Below, in pieces: positions 24,347-33,071 of a DNA stretch of 64,000 bases. The notes under the pieces are model-generated. The model saw only the letters and a list, made by a program, of their open reading frames with translations, was not told the origin of the DNA and ran no database searches. The stretch lies in contig NZ_JAQQWU010000010.1 of NCBI RefSeq assembly GCF_028610625.1, positions 81,758 through 145,757 of the forward strand. The letters are read 5' to 3'. This DNA comes from Guptibacillus spartinae (GTDB lineage Bacteria > Bacillota > Bacilli > Bacillales > Guptibacillaceae). A program made the position numbers and the translations under genes. Every line of letters begins with the position of its first letter. Within the stretch, counting starts at the first letter, position 1.

Positions 24347-25612
24347 ATGTCCAACCATAAAAGCATGCCAAAAGATAAAGGGTTAGATCACACGTTAAGT
24401 GTATTAAGGGAAGGGTATGAATTTATTCTTAATCGAAGCAATAAGTATGACTCTAACATTTTTGAAACGAAGGTATTGGGTGAAAAAACAATCTGTTTAA
24501 CTGGGAAAGAAGCGGCAGAACTTTTCTACGACAATGCTAAATTTATGAGAAGCGGCGCTGCACCCAAACACGTACAAAAAACACTATTCGGTGAAAACGG
24601 CGTTCAGGCATTGGATGGAGAAGAGCATCAACATCGAAAGGCGATGTTTATGGCTCTCATGACTAGCGACGCGCTTAACGAAATAGCCGAATTAACGAAA
24701 AAGCATTTAGAAGCGTTTGCTGCTCAATGGGAAACGCAAGAGAAGATTATCGTTTATGAGGAAGCAAAGAAAATCTTAACCCATGTAGCTTGTGAATGGA
24801 CCGGCGTGCCGCTTGAAGATGAAGAGGTAGACGAGCGAACGAATCAACTTGCAGATATGTTTGAATCTGCCGCTTCCATCGGGCCGGAATACTGGAAAGG
24901 ACGGAGATCCAGAAATGCCGGAGAAGAGTGGATGGAGGAACTAATACAAAAAGTGAGGGACGGAGAGATGAATCCGCCTTCCCACCGTGCACTAAAACAG
25001 TTTTCCAACCACCGTGATCTAAACGGAGAGTTGTTAGATAAGCAAATTGTGGCAGTTGAACTTCTAAATTTATTGCGTCCGATTGTCGCGATTTCTGTCT
25101 ATATGAGTTTCACAGTTCTAGCTATGATCGAGTATCCGGATCAAGTGCTGTCATTGAAAAGCGGGAATGAAACAGATAGGCAAAACTTTATCCAAGAAGT
25201 TCGCCGGTATTATCCTTTCTTTCCTTTTGCCGGTGCGAGAGTGAAAGAAGATTTTACGTGGGAGGGCTATAAATTTGAAGAAGGTACGCTGACACTTCTT
25301 GACTTATATGGTACCAATCATCATCCTGATTTATGGGATGACCCTAAGAAGTTCAATCCAGCTCGATTTGAATCATGGCAGGGAAGCCCATTTGATTTTA
25401 TTCCACAAGGAGGCGGGGAGTTCGACTTTGGACATCGCTGTGCTGGGGAATGGCTAACGCTCGATGTATTAAAAGAAACGTTGAGCTACTTCGTAACTGG
25501 GTTAACCTTTGAAGTTCCGGAGCAAGATCTTTCGTATCGTATGTCTGAAATGCCAAGCTTACCAAAAAGTGGCGTTCAACTATCTAATCTCGTGCGTCAA
25601 AAAAATGGTTAA
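24347..25612 (+). CDS. CYP152-family fatty-acid peroxygenase (cytochrome P450)
   Basis: A 421-residue soluble P450, close to B. subtilis YbdT/CypC. CYP152 enzymes hydroxylate or decarboxylate fatty acids with hydrogen peroxide and need no reductase. The haem-ligand region reads QGGGEFDFGHRCAGEW with the cysteine ligand, and the LLRPIVA segment holds the Arg-Pro pair that binds the fatty-acid carboxylate in this family. VRRYYPFFPF is the ExxR-like helix region. The ATG at 24347 has AGGAGG six bases upstream. The gene ends in a hairpin shared with dacC. Confidence 0.92.
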   Translation: MSNHKSMPKDKGLDHTLSVLREGYEFILNRSNKYDSNIFETKVLGEKTICLTGKEAAELFYDNAKFMRSGAAPKHVQKTLFGENGVQALDGEEHQHRKAMFMALMTSDALNEIAELTKKHLEAFAAQWETQEKIIVYEEAKKILTHVACEWTGVPLEDEEVDERTNQLADMFESAASIGPEYWKGRRSRNAGEEWMEELIQKVRDGEMNPPSHRALKQFSNHRDLNGELLDKQIVAVELLNLLRPIVAISVYMSFTVLAMIEYPDQVLSLKSGNETDRQNFIQEVRRYYPFFPFAGARVKEDFTWEGYKFEEGTLTLLDLYGTNHHPDLWDDPKKFNPARFESWQGSPFDFIPQGGGEFDFGHRCAGEWLTLDVLKETLSYFVTGLTFEVPEQDLSYRMSEMPSLPKSGVQLSNLVRQKNG

Positions 25613-25616
25613 CAAA

Positions 25617-25646
25617 GAAAAGGGGAGACCGATTTGGTCCCCCTTC
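25617..25646. terminator. Hairpin between convergent P450 and dacC genes
   Basis: AAGGGGAGACC / GGTCCCCCTT stem with a one-base bulge; A-rich on the left, so it may serve the leftward gene as well. Confidence 0.65.
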
Positions 25647-25653
25647 CCATCTA

Positions 25654-27129
25654 TTATTTATCCTCACCGTAAGTAGCTAAAACAACAGCGATTTCATCTT
25701 CTATGTCCTTTATATCATCCTCTTCAACAAACTGATTCAGCATAATCGAAAACACAAGACCGTTGTCGACATACCCTGAAAGAGAAGAGACGCCAGTTAA
25801 CGAACCCGTTTTCGCGTGAACAACTTGTTCTGCAGCGGTATCCCTCATACGATAACGAAGAGTACCCCCTTCAAACCGATCGGCATCACCCGCAACAGGG
25901 AGTGAATAGTTAAATTCTTCAAACCAGTTTTTATCTTGTATGCGATACAGGTAATCGGAAAGCTGGCTTGGTTTGATTAACGAAACGTGAGAAATGCCCG
26001 ATCCGTCTCTTAGTCGCATTTCCTCTGTATCAAGTCCAACTTCTTCTAGGAAATCGTTCATGACTTCCAAACCAGCTTCCCAGCTGCCTTCCTTCTTTTT
26101 CACTTTACCGATTTCTTTTACTAATAGTTCTGCGTGACCGTTATTACTAAGCTTCATGAAAGGGATTAGAAGCTCCGATAGTGGCATGGATTTCTTTTCA
26201 ACGAGTAGAGTAGCCTCTTTAGGTGTAGTGCGCAGCACCAGGTCACCTTTCAATTGAATCCCAGCCTCCTTCAGGGATTGCTTCATTAAACTAAGCGCAT
26301 ATTCCGCTGGATTCCAAACCGCAATCCATTCGCGCTTACGCGTTGCATCCACAGATATTTCCCCTTCAACTAAAATGGTATTTGAACCATGTTCACGTGT
26401 AATGCTTAATTCCGCATCCTCGTCTGCACTGACCGTTTTCGCGCGGTTCTGTACTGTGATCACTTCTGAAGAAGGAGACAGACGAACATCAACTGGATCG
26501 CCAGGGTGTTTGCCAGGATAGGCTTCTACGATGATCGTACCGGCATCATAATCTTCATTTGGTGAAGCGGTTAAGGCAGAAACCTTGGCGCCGTAGTAGT
26601 TATCTTCATCTGACCAGGAGAGATCTTGGGACAGAGCTTCATCTTCATACCAGCTGTTATCCCCAATCAGATCGCCTTTAATTTTATGTACACCTTTTTC
26701 TTTGAGCGAGTGAGCGAGTTCATCGAAATCTTCTTTGAGGAGAGTAGGGTCACCTTTTCCTTTAAGGTAAAGATTGCCTTTCAAAAATTTGTTCTTCAAT
26801 TGACCATCCGTTAGAAGTTCAGTCGTAAATCGGTAATCGGGTCCTAATGTTTCGAGTGCAGCCCCAGCCGTAAATAACTTCATATTCGAGGCGGGAGTAA
26901 GGCGAGTATCACCGTAGTTCTCATAAATTATTTCTCCTGAGCTCGCCGATCGAACACTAACGCCGGCAATCGCACCATCAAGCCGTTCATCGGAGAGGAT
27001 CTCATTAAGCTGTGTGGATAAAGTACTATTCGTTTTGTCGGCACTTACATTCTGGTTTGATGATAAAGGGGGAAGGACAAGGAGGACGAGCAGTAGGAGA
27101 ATCAGGCTTGTTTTCCATGCTTGTTTCAA
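25654..27129 (-). CDS. dacC: D-alanyl-D-alanine carboxypeptidase, PBP4a/DacC type (S13)
   Basis: A 491-residue penicillin-binding protein, the same length as B. subtilis DacC. It has an N-terminal signal segment (about 7-28), the SxxK motif TPASNMKLF, the SxN motif LSNNGH and the KTG motif HAKTGSLTG, all spaced for the S13 family. It trims D-alanine from peptidoglycan peptides outside the membrane. TTG start with GAGGAG eight bases upstream. It stands alone. In B. subtilis dacC belongs to late stationary phase; regulation here is not visible. Confidence 0.93.
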   Translation of the reverse strand: MKQAWKTSLILLLLVLLVLPPLSSNQNVSADKTNSTLSTQLNEILSDERLDGAIAGVSVRSASSGEIIYENYGDTRLTPASNMKLFTAGAALETLGPDYRFTTELLTDGQLKNKFLKGNLYLKGKGDPTLLKEDFDELAHSLKEKGVHKIKGDLIGDNSWYEDEALSQDLSWSDEDNYYGAKVSALTASPNEDYDAGTIIVEAYPGKHPGDPVDVRLSPSSEVITVQNRAKTVSADEDAELSITREHGSNTILVEGEISVDATRKREWIAVWNPAEYALSLMKQSLKEAGIQLKGDLVLRTTPKEATLLVEKKSMPLSELLIPFMKLSNNGHAELLVKEIGKVKKKEGSWEAGLEVMNDFLEEVGLDTEEMRLRDGSGISHVSLIKPSQLSDYLYRIQDKNWFEEFNYSLPVAGDADRFEGGTLRYRMRDTAAEQVVHAKTGSLTGVSSLSGYVDNGLVFSIMLNQFVEEDDIKDIEDEIAVVLATYGEDK

Positions 27130-27351
27130 TTCATCAGCTCCTCTAATTTAGTATGTTCTAATAGCCTATTGCCTAAAAGGTATGAAAAAAGATTAATTTA
27201 GTTCACCTCCTGATCCATTAACTGAATATTCGCTTTACATGAACTTTCGTTTAACGCATTCAAATCCCCTTTGATTTCATGAAAGTTGAATCTTTTTACA
27301 CATCGATCAAGAAGAGAAATAGTTCATTCATCCTATGCGAATAAAATATAA

Positions 27352-27381
27352 AAAAGCAGCTGCACGATCGCAGCTGCTTTT
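27352..27381 (-). terminator. Terminator of guaC
   Basis: Perfect 12-bp stem (AAAAGCAGCTGC / GCAGCTGCTTTT), loop ACGATC, U run on the leftward transcript. Confidence 0.92.
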
Positions 27382-27382
27382 C

Positions 27383-28366
27383 TTAATAGACTTTATCCCC
27401 ATTAAAAATAGAATTCTTTACGACAACATAATCCACAGTCCGGATTGATTCAAGCTTATCTCCACCGGAGTAAGAAATGGCTGACTGGAGATCCTGTTCC
27501 ATTTCCGTAAGCGTGTCTTGAAGGCTCCCTTTATGTTCTACAAACATCTTCTTGCCTTCCACATTTTTCTTCTCGCCTTTTTGGAATTCAGAGGCTGATC
27601 CAAAGTACTCTTTGTAGCGCTTGCCATCGCGTTCAACCGTTTCGCCAGGAGATTCTTCATGTCCTGCAAAAAGGGAGCCGATCATGACCATGGAAGCACC
27701 AAACCGTACGGATTTTGCGATATCGCCATGTGTGCGAATGCCGCCGTCAGCGATAATTGGCTTCGTTGCTGCTTTTGCACACCAGCGAAGTGCTGCTAAC
27801 TGCCAACCGCCGGTTCCAAAACCAGTTTTGATTTTTGTAATACACACTTTTCCGGGACCAATTCCAACCTTGGTGGCGTCCGCACCCGCATGCTCAAGCT
27901 CACGGACTGCTTCGGGTGTACCCACATTACCCGCAATGACAAAGCTATCAGGCAAGTGGTGTTTAATGTGGCCAATCATCTCGATAACCGCATTCGAATG
28001 ACCGTGCGCAATATCAATCGTAATGTAATCTGGTGTAAGCCCCTGTTCTTTAAGCTGTTCGATAAACGCGTATTCCTCGTCTTTTACTCCAACGCTAATC
28101 GATGTAATCAATTCACGTGCGTTCATCTCTTGAATGAAAGCGATTCGTTTTTCTGGCTCAAAACGATGCATCACGTAGAAGTAGCCTTTTTCAGCTAGGG
28201 AAACAGCAATGCGTTCATCAATAATCGTCTGCATGTTCGCAGGTACAACTGGTAATTTAAATGTATGCTTGCCTAATGTGACGGAAGTATCACATTCTGA
28301 TCGACTGTTTACGACACATTTAGCGGGAATTAGTTGAATATCTTCATAATCGAATACGTTTTCCAT
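27383..28366 (-). CDS. guaC: GMP reductase
   Basis: GMP reductase of 327 residues from the ATG at 28366 ([14 protein letters not shown], as in B. subtilis). It converts GMP to IMP with NADPH, recycling guanine nucleotides. The catalytic cysteine is in [11 protein letters not shown], the FMN-independent IMPDH-like barrel shows [17 protein letters not shown] and [16 protein letters not shown]. The GTG at 28375 is too close to AGGAG to be the start. Two PurBox-like sequences lie upstream, consistent with PurR control known for B. subtilis guaC. Confidence 0.96.
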   Translation of the reverse strand: MENVFDYEDIQLIPAKCVVNSRSECDTSVTLGKHTFKLPVVPANMQTIIDERIAVSLAEKGYFYVMHRFEPEKRIAFIQEMNARELITSISVGVKDEEYAFIEQLKEQGLTPDYITIDIAHGHSNAVIEMIGHIKHHLPDSFVIAGNVGTPEAVRELEHAGADATKVGIGPGKVCITKIKTGFGTGGWQLAALRWCAKAATKPIIADGGIRTHGDIAKSVRFGASMVMIGSLFAGHEESPGETVERDGKRYKEYFGSASEFQKGEKKNVEGKKMFVEHKGSLQDTLTEMEQDLQSAISYSGGDKLESIRTVDYVVVKNSIFNGDKVY

Positions 28367-28380
28367 GAGATTCACTCCTA

Positions 28381-28422
28381 AAAACGAATAATACGTTTTG
28401 TATTTATTTTAACGTTCGTCCA
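28381..28422 (-). promoter_or_regulatory. PurBox-like inverted pair upstream of guaC
   Basis: AAAACGAATAAT (28381-28392) and, on the opposite strand, TGGACGAACGTT (28411-28422) flank 18 bases. The CGAAC/TAAT cores fit the PurR box AWWWCGAACWWT with one mismatch in one half. Suggests purine repression of guaC. Confidence 0.6.
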
Positions 28423-28559
28423 TTTGATAATTTACAGCAATTCTACATCAATGTCAAAGAGTATTTTTTTAACCTATTTTATGACTTCTATCAAAAATGG
28501 AAGGGATTTCATTCATATTTATGGAAAAGTACAGAAGAAAGAATGAAGGAGATGATGGG

Positions 28560-28997
28560 ATGAAGCAGTCACTGCTTCGAATTGGTACGACTTATTTACC
28601 TGTTTCAAATGTTGAGAGAGCAACAGATTGGTATGTATCGAATTTACGTGCTGAGCTGCGTTATCAAGATCAGGATAAAGCGATTTTAAATATGGCCAAC
28701 CAGAGCTTTTTTCTAGTAAAAGCCAAAGAAACGGAATGTGCGAACTTCTATGATCGTGAAGGAAGAGAACACTTTTCGTTAACATTTGAAGTGGATGGTC
28801 TTCAGGAGCTTGAAATGCTTCGAGATGAATTCGTTGCGAAAAAGATGAGGGTCGGTGATCTAGAAAACAGAGGACATGCCGGTAGAAACTTTGTCTTTTA
28901 TGATCTTGATGGGAACATGTTTGATGTGTGGAGTGAAATCAGTCCGGAATTTAAAGAGCGTTACCTTGTCCCAGATCCGATTAATGAGGAGTCGTAG
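28560..28997 (+). CDS. VOC-family (glyoxalase/dioxygenase fold) protein 1
   Basis: A 145-residue VOC protein. It begins LRIGTTYLPVSNVERATDWY, the standard first beta-alpha module, and the C-terminal FVFYDLDGNMFDVWSE carries the second-module acidic metal ligand. The ATG at 28560 has AAGGAG seven bases upstream; an ATG 63 bases earlier has none. First of four coupled genes (28560-30317). Function unknown; the fold covers glyoxalases, extradiol dioxygenases and drug-binding proteins. Confidence 0.88.
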   Translation: MKQSLLRIGTTYLPVSNVERATDWYVSNLRAELRYQDQDKAILNMANQSFFLVKAKETECANFYDREGREHFSLTFEVDGLQELEMLRDEFVAKKMRVGDLENRGHAGRNFVFYDLDGNMFDVWSEISPEFKERYLVPDPINEES

Positions 28998-28999
28998 GA

Positions 29000-29488
29000 T
29001 TGCTGGAGCGTATTGTTCACTTTGAAACGTTGGGTCAGCTTCATCTTGTCGGTATCAGAGTTCGCTGCTCGGGAGAGGAATATGTGTTGCAAATTCCGTT
29101 AGCGGCGAAACAGTTGGATGAAAGAAAAGAAGAGATTGCCAATGTCTTAAATCTCCCTTATCAAATTGGTGCCTTTGTCGTAGATGCTTCTTCTGAAGAA
29201 GAGGAAGGGTACTGGGTTTGCTACCAAGTCAAAAAAATAGAGAATGTCCCTGATGGGATGGTGACCTTAACAGTCCCATCTCAAAGCTATGCCGTGATGA
29301 AGCATAAGGGATCGAACAAGACGATTCTACATACGTATGAAGAACTTCACAGCTGGATCGAAAAGAGCGATTCGAGTAGAAAATTAGATGCCTGGCACCT
29401 TGAACGGTTTTATCATTATAAGGATACAGAACGGATTGAAGTCGATCTGATGGATACCATTCAGGAAGATACAAAGGAGATGATGTGA
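29000..29488 (+). CDS. GyrI-like small-molecule-binding protein
   Basis: A 162-residue stand-alone GyrI-like/AraC effector-binding domain. The two-layer repeat is seen as YWVCYQVKKIENVPDGMVTL followed by YAVMKHKGSNKTILHTYEELHSWI, with a final ERFYHY containing aromatic and acidic residues. Such proteins bind or hydrolyse small hydrophobic compounds. TTG start two bases after the first VOC gene, with GAGGAG before it. Its insertion in a set of VOC genes points to a common ligand. Confidence 0.85.
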   Translation: MLERIVHFETLGQLHLVGIRVRCSGEEYVLQIPLAAKQLDERKEEIANVLNLPYQIGAFVVDASSEEEEGYWVCYQVKKIENVPDGMVTLTVPSQSYAVMKHKGSNKTILHTYEELHSWIEKSDSSRKLDAWHLERFYHYKDTERIEVDLMDTIQEDTKEMM

Positions 29489-29925
29489 TGATTCGTATTG
29501 GCAGTGTATTTATTCCAGTAACTGATCTTGATAAGGCAACGGTATGGTATGAAGAAAATCTTGGCGTTACGAAGATCGATGAGTGGGGAGAAGGGACGGG
29601 AAAGGGAGCGGGTTTTTACTTTCCGAACGGTCCAACTCAGCTTGGTCTTGTTCAAGTTGAAACAAGCCAACCGACGGAGTTTCAAGTTCAGAATGAGCAG
29701 AAGAATAGTTACTTTAATTTTCTTGTGGAGGATATCTATGCCTTTTATCACGATTTAAAATGTGAGGGGGTTAAAACCTCTGAAATTGAAAAGTTTGGAG
29801 GCATGACCTGCTTCGACTTTTATGACCCTGATGGAAACCCATTTAGTGTGGTTAATGAAGTGAAGGATTCTCCGTTCCATTCAGATGAAATTAAGAAACG
29901 GCAGAAGCAAAAGGAGGTGCGTTAA
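29488..29925 (+). CDS. VOC-family protein 2
   Basis: A 145-residue VOC protein: IRIGSVFIPVTDLDKATVWYEENLG at the start and CFDFYDPDGNPFSVVNE near the end. The ATG at 29488 overlaps the last base of the GyrI-like stop codon (TGATG) and has AAGGAG eight bases before it. The 3' end overlaps the next VOC gene by one base. Probably a paralogue of VOC protein 1: both share the N-terminal RIG-FIPV pattern. Confidence 0.88.
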   Translation: MIRIGSVFIPVTDLDKATVWYEENLGVTKIDEWGEGTGKGAGFYFPNGPTQLGLVQVETSQPTEFQVQNEQKNSYFNFLVEDIYAFYHDLKCEGVKTSEIEKFGGMTCFDFYDPDGNPFSVVNEVKDSPFHSDEIKKRQKQKEVR

Positions 29926-30317
29926 TGGCAACGGAACTTTGGACAAACTTGCCTGTAAAGAACTTGGAGAAATCGAAAGCTTTTTTTCACGCCATTGGCT
30001 TTGCGGTACAGTCTATTGGAGATGGTGTGCAGGTTGCCGTCAAGAACTCGAAAGTGATGCTCTTTCCAGAGGCCAGGTTTGAAACATTCGCGCACCATCA
30101 AGTAGCTGATGCTAGAAATGGGACAGAAGTCCTTTTCTCAATCGGAGCGGAGACGCGTGAAGAGGTCAATGAATTGGTAGACAAGGTTGAAAAAGCAGGA
30201 GGAACGATTTTCGCAAAACCTGGGTTAACCGATGGCTGGCTTTACGGGATGGGGTTTATTGATTTGGATGGTCACCGATGGAATGCCCTGCATATGGATA
30301 TGGAGAAAATGCCGTAA
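29925..30317 (+). CDS. VOC-family protein 3 (YdfO/PhnB-like branch)
   Basis: A 130-residue VOC protein of a different branch: LWTNLPVKNLEKSKAFFHAIGF, then VMLFPEARFETFAHHQVAD and the closing YGMGFIDLDGHRWNALHMD. This branch, often annotated as glyoxalase/lactoylglutathione lyase relative, has no assigned reaction. TAATG coupling with the preceding gene; last gene of the operon and followed by a strong terminator. Confidence 0.9.
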   Translation: MATELWTNLPVKNLEKSKAFFHAIGFAVQSIGDGVQVAVKNSKVMLFPEARFETFAHHQVADARNGTEVLFSIGAETREEVNELVDKVEKAGGTIFAKPGLTDGWLYGMGFIDLDGHRWNALHMDMEKMP

Positions 30318-30345
30318 GGGTAGCTTGAGCTACCTTTTTTTTATT
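30317..30345 (+). terminator. Terminator of the VOC operon
   Basis: GGGTAGC / GCTACC stem with TTGA loop and eight T residues. Confidence 0.9.
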
Positions 30346-30417
30346 ATTTGAAACTTAATGCTATTTTTTTCGTAACTAGTAGTAGAGAGTCATTCAGTAG
30401 AAACGAGGGATTTGATC

Positions 30418-30981
30418 ATGAAAAAACAATGCCTAGTGTTTGCGTTTATTCTTCTCTTAGTAGCTGGCTGTTCGAGCGGGAAAGCGAGCAGTCAAGAGAT
30501 TAAAACGGTTGGTGACGTTCAGTTATCATCTCTATTAAACGAAAGCGGTACATATGTAGGGAACAATTCGGATGTTCTGGCACTATTGAGTCATTTACCA
30601 GGCGGGGAAACAGTAGAGAAGGTAAATTTATCAGATGAAAAAATAACCGTTACTTATGATGTCAAAGGCAACATTTCAGATGAAGCATTTCAAAGCTATT
30701 GGTTTTCAGGCAACCAAGATCGGAACAAGACGCTGTTTTATAATGCGATTCATCTCAGTCTACTTGTCCCAAATGCAAGAGGTTATGAGTTTCATGTTCA
30801 AGAAAAAAGCATGAGTATGACAAGAGATGAGATGAGGATGATTCTTTCAGATGAATTTGCTGATCTTCCAAGTGAGGATGAGCTTATGGAAGAGGAGACA
30901 GTTAGAGCGTTTATCACAACCCATGAAGAGAAGTTAGAAAAAATGGCGAACAACTATGAGGACTACGTGGATGAAAAGTAA
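30418..30981 (+). CDS. DUF4825 lipoprotein
   Basis: A 187-residue lipoprotein: signal peptide with lipobox LLVAGC (lipidated cysteine at about 18), then a DUF4825-type domain recognisable by TYVGNNSDVLALLSHLPGGE. The C-terminal third is acidic and helical. The role of DUF4825 is unknown; such proteins often accompany BlaR1-like or anti-sigma genes, not seen here. ATG at 30418 with GAGGGA eight bases upstream. The next gene overlaps its end. Confidence 0.85.
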   Translation: MKKQCLVFAFILLLVAGCSSGKASSQEIKTVGDVQLSSLLNESGTYVGNNSDVLALLSHLPGGETVEKVNLSDEKITVTYDVKGNISDEAFQSYWFSGNQDRNKTLFYNAIHLSLLVPNARGYEFHVQEKSMSMTRDEMRMILSDEFADLPSEDELMEEETVRAFITTHEEKLEKMANNYEDYVDEK

Positions 30982-31174
30982 AAAAGTTTCTAAGAAAAGA
31001 ATATCTTTATTGCTTTTGCTACCACTTGGAATTGTTTTTCTAATAGGGTTGCCCTCCTATTTGAATCATCAAGTGATTGAATCGGCAGTTGATGGGTGTG
31101 AAAAGATAGGGGGAGAAGTGAGTTTGGAAAAAGACATCCTTGCTATGAATTGGAGCTTTTCTTGTGAGAAATAA
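30971..31174 (+). CDS. Small single-helix membrane protein
   Basis: Sixty-seven residues with one N-terminal membrane helix (about 9-27) and an extracytoplasmic tail holding two cysteines (DGCEKIGG ... WSFSCEK) that could form a disulfide. The ATG at 30971 has GAGGA eight bases upstream and overlaps the lipoprotein gene by 11 bases. Function unknown. Confidence 0.65.
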   Translation: MKSKKVSKKRISLLLLLPLGIVFLIGLPSYLNHQVIESAVDGCEKIGGEVSLEKDILAMNWSFSCEK

Positions 31175-31194
31175 TAGAATGAGGAGGGTTGAGG

Positions 31195-31488
31195 ATGCCG
31201 ACCTGTAAGAACTGTGGCTATACGTGGCGATGGAGGGAAGCGATGCGACTCATTTATCGCCAAAAGGCTGCATGTCCTAAGTGTCATGAAAAACAATATC
31301 TTTCAGCAAAATCTCGTAAAAGATCAAGTTATACGTCAATGCTCGTTGTGATTCCATTAGGGATTACATCAATTTACAAACTATCATTATGGTTTTATTT
31401 GGGCTTTTCATTCAGCATTCTTGTGCTGATTCTTCTTCTTTCACCATTTTACTATTCGTTAAGTAATGAAGAAGAACCGCTTTGGTGA
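31195..31488 (+). CDS. CXXC-20-CXXC zinc-ribbon membrane protein
   Basis: Ninety-seven residues: an N-terminal zinc ribbon with CKNC (residues 4-7) and CPKC about 20 residues later, followed by EKQYLSAKSRKRSS, a phrase typical of the TIGR04104 family in Bacillus, then two membrane helices (about 49-90). ATG at 31195 with GAGGAGGG upstream. It ends the small unit begun by the lipoprotein. Function unknown. Confidence 0.82.
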   Translation: MPTCKNCGYTWRWREAMRLIYRQKAACPKCHEKQYLSAKSRKRSSYTSMLVVIPLGITSIYKLSLWFYLGFSFSILVLILLLSPFYYSLSNEEEPLW

Positions 31489-31517
31489 AGTGCCTACAAA
31501 GATTATACATAAGGAAG

Positions 31518-31546
31518 AGGTCGCCAAAATAAATGGCGACCTTTAT
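31518..31546 (+). terminator. Terminator after zinc-ribbon gene
   Basis: AGGTCGCC / GGCGACCT stem, loop AAAATAAAT, T-rich tail. Confidence 0.85.
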
Positions 31547-31677
31547 TATTGGTGATTCCTATGTTAGGATGCGAACCTTCTATTCACAGCTTTTTCTTTC
31601 ACACTATTCATTACATGAAAATAGGGTAAGTTATAAATAAAAGAAATGAATCCAGAGATTTAGAGGGAGAGGGATAA

Positions 31678-32484
31678 GTGAAAAAGCTTTTGTACCGAGG
31701 AATGATCAGCATGCTGAATTCTAGAAGTGTTGGCCGGTTCCTTAATAAACTGAGTCGAACTCGTTTCAGCAGGGTGCTGATTCCTCTATACGTGAAATTA
31801 TTTAACATTCGAACAGGCGAGCTGGATCAACAGCTGAGTGAGTTTCCGTCATTAGAAGCGTTTTTTGTCCGCAAACTTAAATCCGGCTCGCGTGCTTTTA
31901 AAGGAAAAGATATTGCCAGTCCTGTTGATGCGAAGGTGGAGCAATTTGGCGAGGTAGATGAGACGTTAATAAAAGTGAAAGGAATAACATATTCAATTGA
32001 GGACTTACTGCAGGATGACGAAATGATTGATCGTTATAAGGATGGTATGTTCCTGGTGTTGTACCTTAGCCCGAAAGATTATCATCGCATTCACGCTCCT
32101 GATGATGCTGTTGTTGGTAAACAATATAAACTTGGTGGAAAGTCCGCTCCAGTCAACAAATTAGGGTTGACGCTAGGAAAGTCACCACTCTCGACAAACT
32201 ACCGTATTGTCACAGAATTAAAACAAGAAGATGGCATGTTTCTTGCTCTCGTGAAAGTAGGAGCAATGTGGGTGAACACGATCGAAATGACACATCCGAG
32301 CTCATATTTGAATAAAGGAGAAGAAATTGGCTTCTTTCGTTTTGGTTCAACTGTGGTGCTCTTATTTGAAAAAGATAAAGTTCACTTACATCCGAATTTA
32401 AAAAGAGAAGCTGCAATTAAAGCTGGGGAAACAGTAGCTATGAAAACGAAAGCTGAAGGTGAAATGGGTTATTTTAATGACTAA
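31678..32484 (+). CDS. psd: Phosphatidylserine decarboxylase
   Basis: A 268-residue proenzyme that makes phosphatidylethanolamine from phosphatidylserine at the membrane. The self-cleavage motif is FGST (in GFFRFGSTVVLLFEK), where the serine becomes the pyruvoyl group. Other family blocks are SPVDAKVEQFGEV, LYLSPKDYHRIHAP and the catalytic HAP histidine. GTG start after GGGAGAGGG. pssA is not adjacent, unlike in B. subtilis. Confidence 0.95.
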   Translation: MKKLLYRGMISMLNSRSVGRFLNKLSRTRFSRVLIPLYVKLFNIRTGELDQQLSEFPSLEAFFVRKLKSGSRAFKGKDIASPVDAKVEQFGEVDETLIKVKGITYSIEDLLQDDEMIDRYKDGMFLVLYLSPKDYHRIHAPDDAVVGKQYKLGGKSAPVNKLGLTLGKSPLSTNYRIVTELKQEDGMFLALVKVGAMWVNTIEMTHPSSYLNKGEEIGFFRFGSTVVLLFEKDKVHLHPNLKREAAIKAGETVAMKTKAEGEMGYFND

Positions 32485-32773
32485 GGTGAGGCTAGGGAGA
32501 GGATCAACTGTTTTTCAATAAAAAGTCAAAAAAAATTAATAGTATTTCCACGTTTCTTCTATTCTTTTTTTACAAAATATAGTAAAATATAACATGGACT
32601 GTTTTGCAGGAACGAATTTAACCGCGTTGGATACATAAGTTGATCAGTTATTTGTAGGGTTGAAGGTCTTTACGCTAAGCATAATCATTTTTCGCCCACC
32701 CCTTAATATCCAATTATAAAACATTGTTAAAATCTACTTCTATTTCTACTACATTCATGAAGGAAGGGAAGCG

Positions 32774-32974
32774 TTGAAATTGCCTATCCAATGTTACACA
32801 CGATCAAATCTCCTAGCTCTTATTGATCAGAAAAAAGTTGTTTTAACATCTAAAGTGTTAGCGCATGGATTTACACATAAACAAACGATAATGGCGAGTC
32901 AAGAGCTTGATAAACTACTAAATCGCTATCAATTTGGACAGTATGAAGGAAGTCAATCGAGATATTTAGCTTAA
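32774..32974 (+). CDS. Spo0E-like aspartyl-phosphate phosphatase
   Basis: Sixty-six residues. The C-terminal helix carries the Spo0E-family signature SQELDKLLNRYQ, preceded by a helix with HGFTHKQTIMA. These small two-helix proteins dephosphorylate Spo0A~P and delay sporulation. The N-terminal part (MKLPIQCYTRSNLLALIDQKK) is slightly longer than usual. TTG start after GGAAGGGAAG. The 289-base region upstream holds no gene; I see an A/T-rich promoter zone near 32565-32595 but no riboswitch I can name. Confidence 0.75.
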   Translation: MKLPIQCYTRSNLLALIDQKKVVLTSKVLAHGFTHKQTIMASQELDKLLNRYQFGQYEGSQSRYLA

Positions 32975-33016
32975 TTGAGCGTGTACTTTGATTACTATTA
33001 TTGATTTTTTAATAGA

Positions 33017-33052
33017 AAAGAGCCAGGAAGCATCTTTGCTTCCTGGCTCTTT
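33017..33052. terminator. Bidirectional terminator between Spo0E-like gene and ald
   Basis: Perfect 15-bp stem (AAAGAGCCAGGAAGC / GCTTCCTGGCTCTTT), loop ATCTTT. Confidence 0.95.
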
Positions 33053-33071
33053 GTGTGATTCAAGTCCAATA

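Noticed and set aside
27230..27300. Partial inverted similarity CATGAACTTTCG / CATGAAAGTTGA before dacC
   Set aside because: Only loosely complementary, short, and in AT-rich DNA; not distinguishable from chance.
32485..32773. Possible riboswitch before the Spo0E-like gene
   Set aside because: The leader has short complementary stretches but no motif of a riboswitch class I know and no terminator hairpin.
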